NCBI GenBank assembly: GCA_025359355.1
Contig: JANYGR010000371.1
Location: 1 to 10,194, forward strand
Reading direction: 5' to 3'
Source: Bacteroidota bacterium
GTDB lineage: Bacteria; Bacteroidota; Bacteroidia; B-17B0; Aurantibacillaceae
Length of the DNA stretch: 10,194 nucleotides
The notes beneath the pieces are model-generated. The model was not told the DNA's origin. It saw nothing but the letters and a program-made list of their open reading frames with translations, and did no database searches. Below, one piece after another: positions 6,834 to 10,194 of the stretch (positions within the stretch are counted from its first letter, which is position 1; the number at the start of each line of letters is the position of its first letter). The position numbers and the translations under genes were made by a program.

Positions 6834-8411
6834 TTACTCTTCTAATTTATTAGGCAGTACAATTTTAAAGGTACTACCCTTTCCTAATTCACTATTAACA
6901 TTAATTGTGCCATTATGTTTAAGAACCACCGCTTGCACATAACTCAACCCTAACCCAAAACCCTTTACATTATGCACATTGCCCGTAGGAACGCGGTAAA
7001 ACTTATCAAAAATCTTGCGTTGATTTTCTTTACTAATTCCTATGCCATTGTCTTTAATGCTAATTTCTATACCATTTTCAACATCTTTAGTAGACACGGT
7101 AATAACGGGAGCATCCTTCGTATATTTTATTGCATTATCAATTAAATTAAAAATAATGTTTGTTAGGTGAACCTTATCCGCATTGATAACTGCTTTAGTT
7201 GCTCCTAATGAAACAGAAATAGAACCCTGACGTGCATCAATTAAAAGTTGTGTATTACTAATGGCCTGATTTATAATCTCGTGTACATCCACATTACTGC
7301 GCTTCAATTTAAACTCTCCTTTATCTAAGATCGATGTTTGTAAAATGCTTTCTACCAATACGCTTAACCGTTTATTTTCATCACGAATCATTTTTACAAA
7401 TCGGCTTTGTTTTTCGGGTGTTTTTACAATTGTGTCGTCATTCAACATTTCTGCTGCCAACGAAATAGTACTAATGGGTGTTTTGAACTCATGAGTCATG
7501 TTACTGATGAAATCATTCTTAATAATGGAAAGCTTTTTTTGTCTGGAAATAGTAGCGATGGTATAATAAAAAGCAAAAATTAAAATGAGAATAATAACCG
7601 TGGATAATAACAACATCACCCACATGGTTTGCAATAAATAGTTTTGTTGATTAATAAAATTAACGGTTAAATACTGTGGTGTAACAAAAACATTGTTAGG
7701 AGATAGGTTTACTTTAAAATAACAACCGGCAGAATCACAATCACGTTGGGGTTCTTTATAGTTTCCTTTAGATTTGGAGTTTTCTAATTTATTAGTGATC
7801 GTGTATTTGAATTTGGCGCCTATGCCTTGTAATTTTAATTCTTGATGAAGTATGCTGTCTAATAAAACAGAATCTACCTTTGGCTTGTAATCCTTGTAAA
7901 CATTGATACTGATGAGCTCATCGAATATATCGTTTACCGTTTCCGTTTTAGATTGTAATAGTTCCTTACGTAAATTGTCAATGTTTTTAGAAGTATTTTG
8001 CGAGGCGTGCAATAACTCATAAGGCAAAAAATGGTTTTGTGAATTAAGCGAATCTCCCACAAATTCTTTTTGCGATAAACGACTGGTCACTACGCCGCAG
8101 GAATCGGTACTCAGTTCTTCGAAAATGCGAACTTGCACGTCTTTTCCAGTAGGATTGTTAAGGGTTACTAATCCGGGTTTTGAAACACGCACTCCTTGTT
8201 TACGCAACTTAATTTTTTTGACATTTTTATTCGTGGTTGCAATTTTTTCGAGCACATAAGAGGTTGTTTTAAGCGCCTCATTCACGTGGCGTTCAAAATC
8301 TTCTTCTTTAAGAGTAACTGAACTTTTAATCCAGTATATCTGTATAGCAATAAGTGCAATAAGCGCGACGCCCACTAAAACTGATATGATTCCTAAATTA
8401 TGTTTGTTCAT
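6834..8411 (-). CDS. Membrane-bound sensor histidine kinase
   Basis: This is a 525-residue inner-membrane kinase. The first transmembrane segment is at about 7-28. An extracytoplasmic sensor region (about 30-262) of no type I recognise contains three cysteines (C105, C225, C230). The second transmembrane segment is at about 263-286. HisKA carries the phosphoacceptor H307 in NMTHEFKTPIS. The ATPase domain shows the N box HLTNIIFNLIDNAIKYT (415-431), G1 KDNGIGIS (453-460), the F-box-like FDKFYRVP and G2 GFGLGLS (484-490). There is no HAMP or PAS domain between membrane and HisKA. The ATG at 8411 directly precedes the first membrane segment. The response-regulator gene follows 21 bases downstream, so phosphotransfer from H307 to its D56 is expected. 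The signal is unknown. Confidence 0.94.
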   Translation of the reverse strand: MNKHNLGIISVLVGVALIALIAIQIYWIKSSVTLKEEDFERHVNEALKTTSYVLEKIATTNKNVKKIKLRKQGVRVSKPGLVTLNNPTGKDVQVRIFEELSTDSCGVVTSRLSQKEFVGDSLNSQNHFLPYELLHASQNTSKNIDNLRKELLQSKTETVNDIFDELISINVYKDYKPKVDSVLLDSILHQELKLQGIGAKFKYTITNKLENSKSKGNYKEPQRDCDSAGCYFKVNLSPNNVFVTPQYLTVNFINQQNYLLQTMWVMLLLSTVIILILIFAFYYTIATISRQKKLSIIKNDFISNMTHEFKTPISTISLAAEMLNDDTIVKTPEKQSRFVKMIRDENKRLSVLVESILQTSILDKGEFKLKRSNVDVHEIINQAISNTQLLIDARQGSISVSLGATKAVINADKVHLTNIIFNLIDNAIKYTKDAPVITVSTKDVENGIEISIKDNGIGISKENQRKIFDKFYRVPTGNVHNVKGFGLGLSYVQAVVLKHNGTINVNSELGKGSTFKIVLPNKLEE

Positions 8412-8417
8412 TTATAA

Positions 8418-8425
8418 CAAATGTA
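8418..8425 (-). promoter_or_regulatory. Candidate Bacteroidota -7 element for the kinase/regulator operon
   Basis: The minus strand reads TACATTTG here, an exact match to the TAnnTTTG -7 consensus of Bacteroidota. It ends 6 bases before the kinase ATG, so a transcript would be leaderless or nearly so. No TTG sits at the usual 17-23 base distance upstream, which weakens the call. Confidence 0.35.
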
Positions 8426-8497
8426 ATAAAGTAAATGCGAGGAATAGCAGGCGATTAACGTTTTTTAACTGGATCAAAAAAAGGGTTAAGCATCATG

Positions 8498-8884
8498 CTA
8501 CTTCTCTTCCTTTTTATTAAATAAATTCAAAAAACTGGTTACTAAAGACAGCACTAAGCTGAACCATAGTGCCGTCCAAAAGCCATCTACTTTAAACCCA
8601 TCTACTAATTTATCGGCGAATAAAATAATAATGGCGTTTATCACTAATAAAAATAAGCCTAACGTAAAAAACGTAATAGGCAACGAAAGTATTGTTAAGA
8701 TTGGTTTTACAATGGTGTTTAAAAATGCTAATACAATTGCAACCAATAATGCTGTAGTAAAACGATTAAATTCCACAGAATCGCCACTGTAAAATTGATT
8801 ATTTCCTATGGTAACTCCATCTAAAAAATAAGCCGTAATAAGCACTGCCACAGCCGAAACAAAGAGTTTAATAATGAAATTCAT
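8498..8884 (-). CDS. Small four-helix membrane protein, PF04020 (phage holin 4_2-like) family
   Basis: This 128-residue integral membrane protein has four likely helices (about 3-20, 42-58, 62-89 and 102-121) and a charged KKEEK tail. The signature NTIVKPILTILSLPITFFTL (56-75) is typical of PF04020, a widespread family named after holins but usually encoded by chromosomal genes of unknown role. No lysin or other phage gene is nearby, so a lytic function is not supported. I start it at the ATG at 8884 (MNFIIKLF). A TTG at 8905 would add seven residues but overlaps the promoter -7 element, so it is unlikely. The gene diverges from the multiheme cytochrome gene. Confidence 0.85.
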   Translation of the reverse strand: MNFIIKLFVSAVAVLITAYFLDGVTIGNNQFYSGDSVEFNRFTTALLVAIVLAFLNTIVKPILTILSLPITFFTLGLFLLVINAIIILFADKLVDGFKVDGFWTALWFSLVLSLVTSFLNLFNKKEEK

Positions 8885-8902
8885 ATAATATATATTATCA
8901 CT

Positions 8903-8937
8903 CAAATATACGATACTTTGCTCCAGATTAAAACAAA
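8903..8937 (-). promoter_or_regulatory. Bacteroidota-type promoter for the PF04020 membrane protein gene
   Basis: The minus strand carries TTTG (8937-8934), a 23-base spacer and TATATTTG (8910-8903). Both boxes match the TTTG/TAnnTTTG consensus, with the spacer at the upper end of the known range. Transcription would begin near 8896, about a dozen bases before the ATG at 8884. This also argues against the upstream TTG start at 8905. Confidence 0.6.
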
Positions 8938-8972
8938 TTTACTTCGCATCTTAAAATCCAAATAGTTTATCT

Positions 8973-8980
8973 TATTTTTG
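8973..8980 (+). promoter_or_regulatory. Candidate -7 element for the multiheme cytochrome gene
   Basis: TATTTTTG matches TAnnTTTG and ends 20 bases before the TTG start at 9001, leaving room for a short leader. No clear TTTG box is present 17-23 bases upstream. The minus-strand promoter lies back-to-back with it in the same 116-base gap (8885-9000), which holds no gene. Confidence 0.35.
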
Positions 8981-9000
8981 GATGAACCTATAATTTGTAC

Positions 9001-10194
9001 TTGAAAACAGTTTTATATATTATTCTTTTCACAATCGTCGCTTTTTGTCTGACGCTTTTTTCTTGTAAATCGCCGGAAGGAAATAATACAACTGTAGAAA
9101 AAAAACAAGACACCTTACTTTATAAAAACCATCACGACTCGGCAAAATATGTTGGCATCAACACCTGTAAGCTTTGTCACCAAAGCATTTACAATAGTTT
9201 CATTAATACAGGAATGGGAAAATCATTTGATGTGGCTTCTCAACAAAAATCAGCTGGCGATTATCACACATCGGTGATACAAGATAAAATTGGTGACTTT
9301 TATTATAAAGCGTTTTGGAAAAATGATAGTTTGCGTTTTTTAGAATACCGTTTACAAGGTAGAGATACTATTTATAAACGACTTGAAACGGTTAATTACA
9401 TTATAGGTTCGGGGCAACATACTAATTCGCACATACAATCGGTGAATGGTTATTTGAATCAAATGCCCATGACATTTTACACACAAAAGAAAACATGGGA
9501 TTTACCTCCAGGTTTTGAAAACGGCCACAACAGCCGATTTATACGCAAAATAGGGTTAGAGTGTATGAGCTGTCATAATTCATATCCTGATTTTGTATTG
9601 GGTTCTGAAAATAAATATAGGTCTGTTGAAAAAGGGATTGGTTGTGAACGCTGTCACGGACCCGGAAGCATCCATGTAGCAGAAAGAAGCACTGGCTCTA
9701 AAATTGACACGTCTAAATATATTGATTATAGCATCGTGAATCCTGCTAAACTGAGCATTGAAGGGCAATTTGACATTTGTCAGCGTTGTCACTTACAAGG
9801 TAATACGGTTTTAAAAGAAGGTAAATCATTTTATGATTTCAAACCAGGTATGAAGCTAAGCGATTACATGACGGTGTTTTTACCCAAATACAAAAACGCA
9901 GATGATGAATTTATTATGGCGTCGCATGCTGATAGATTAAAGCAAAGTGCTTGTTTTATTAAGTCCTTAGAAAAAAGTAAAAACACCAAATCGTTGAAGC
10001 CTTATAAAGAAGCCATGACTTGTGTAACCTGCCACAACCCGCATGTAAGTGTAAGGGAAACAAACAAAGAGGTTTTTAATGATGCGTGTAGGAAATGCCA
10101 TCAGAACCAGATGAAAGGGACAGAAGAGACGAAAGGGATTCGAGGGACTGAAGGGATGCAAAATCTTTCAAACTTAACCTGTTCAGATAAATCA
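9001..10194 (+). CDS. Multiheme c-type cytochrome lipoprotein (cytochrome c554-like), 3' end outside the window
   Basis: The frame is open from 9001 to the window edge (398 codons, no stop). The signal segment VLYIILFTIVAFCLTLFSC ends in a lipobox with Cys22, so an extracytoplasmic lipoprotein is expected. Six CxxCH heme sites are visible: CKLCH (56-60), CMSCH (188-192), CERCH (215-219), CQRCH (260-264), CVTCH (341-345) and CRKCH (363-367). Other marks (YIIGSGQHTNSHI, GPGSIHV, VNPAKLS, SADRLKQSACF-like FIMASHADRLKQSACFIKS) fit a cytochrome c554-like family that often continues with a CxxCHM site and TPR repeats. An in-frame TGA at 8983 and no ATG before the signal segment make TTG at 9001 the best start; TTG at 8995 is possible. 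A 9-bp repeat lies at 10114-10158. Its redox partner is unknown. Confidence 0.88.
   Translation, partial: MKTVLYIILFTIVAFCLTLFSCKSPEGNNTTVEKKQDTLLYKNHHDSAKYVGINTCKLCHQSIYNSFINTGMGKSFDVASQQKSAGDYHTSVIQDKIGDFYYKAFWKNDSLRFLEYRLQGRDTIYKRLETVNYIIGSGQHTNSHIQSVNGYLNQMPMTFYTQKKTWDLPPGFENGHNSRFIRKIGLECMSCHNSYPDFVLGSENKYRSVEKGIGCERCHGPGSIHVAERSTGSKIDTSKYIDYSIVNPAKLSIEGQFDICQRCHLQGNTVLKEGKSFYDFKPGMKLSDYMTVFLPKYKNADDEFIMASHADRLKQSACFIKSLEKSKNTKSLKPYKEAMTCVTCHNPHVSVRETNKEVFNDACRKCHQNQMKGTEETKGIRGTEGMQNLSNLTCSDKS
10114..10158 (+). repeat. Five tandem 9-bp units inside the multiheme cytochrome gene
   Basis: Five degenerate 9-base units (gaaagggac-like) encode the tripeptides KGT, EET, KGI, RGT and EGM, residues 372-386. 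They begin four residues after the sixth heme site, CRKCH. They keep the frame and are clearly richer in G and in purines than the flanking sequence, suggesting recent expansion or insertion of a minisatellite. Confidence 0.7.

Noticed and set aside
8476..8499. Palindrome AGCATCATGCT (8489-8499) followed on the minus strand by a seven-T run, as a terminator for the PF04020 gene
   Set aside because: The stem has arms of only 5 bases with a 1-base loop, overlaps the stop codon, and six bases separate it from the T-run; too weak to call.
8498..8905. PF04020 protein as a phage holin and sign of a prophage
   Set aside because: The family name is historical; members are common chromosomal genes and no lysin, tail or integrase gene accompanies it.
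9580..10161. Minus-strand open frames at 9580-9792 and 9967-10161
   Set aside because: Both lie antisense within the multiheme cytochrome gene, whose plus-strand frame has six heme motifs; neither minus frame resembles a known protein.
1..10194. A CRISPR array, tRNA, riboswitch, toxin-antitoxin pair or defence island
   Set aside because: No regularly spaced repeats, cloverleaf, known riboswitch core or matching gene pair was seen in reading both strands.

Overview
The window looks like chromosomal DNA of a low-GC member of the Bacteroidota. The clearest markers are a fused MurF/alanine racemase gene (a fusion characteristic of this phylum), promoter -7 elements of the TAnnTTTG type, little sign of Shine-Dalgarno sequences, and lipoprotein signal peptides ending in a -SC lipobox. 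The sequence does not let me name a genus.

Layout, left to right. Positions 1-142 hold several short inverted repeats and perhaps the last 20 codons of a plus-strand gene. Positions 143-1365 (minus) are an IS3-family insertion sequence with orfA, orfB and an intact A_AAA_AAG -1 frameshift site. It abuts the 3' end of rsmI (1378-2106, minus). Upstream of rsmI, on the same strand, are a lipoprotein combining a c-type heme domain with a copper monooxygenase-like domain (2162-3592) and the bifunctional murF/alr gene (3579 to about 6044). These three probably form one unit (murF/alr, cytochrome lipoprotein, rsmI) that reads into the IS. A perfect 16-bp-arm terminator (6051-6086) separates the unit from a two-component pair, a histidine kinase followed by an OmpR-type response regulator (8411 to 6111, minus). 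Next comes a small four-helix membrane protein of the PF04020 type (8498-8884, minus). Diverging from it, a plus-strand multiheme cytochrome c lipoprotein starts at 9001 and runs off the right edge.

Most genes are chromosomal housekeeping or envelope functions: peptidoglycan precursor synthesis, 16S rRNA modification and envelope sensing. Two unrelated extracytoplasmic heme lipoproteins lie about 5 kb apart, but nothing shows that they work together. I found no CRISPR array, tRNA, rRNA, phage module or recognisable defence system.

The points most worth a second look are: a murF/alr reading frame with no AUG, GUG or UUG start at the conserved N-terminus, beginning 3 nt after a terminator T-run; a dispersed palindromic repeat that now encodes part of a signal peptide; a 9-bp tandem repeat inside the multiheme cytochrome; and the tight IS/rsmI junction.
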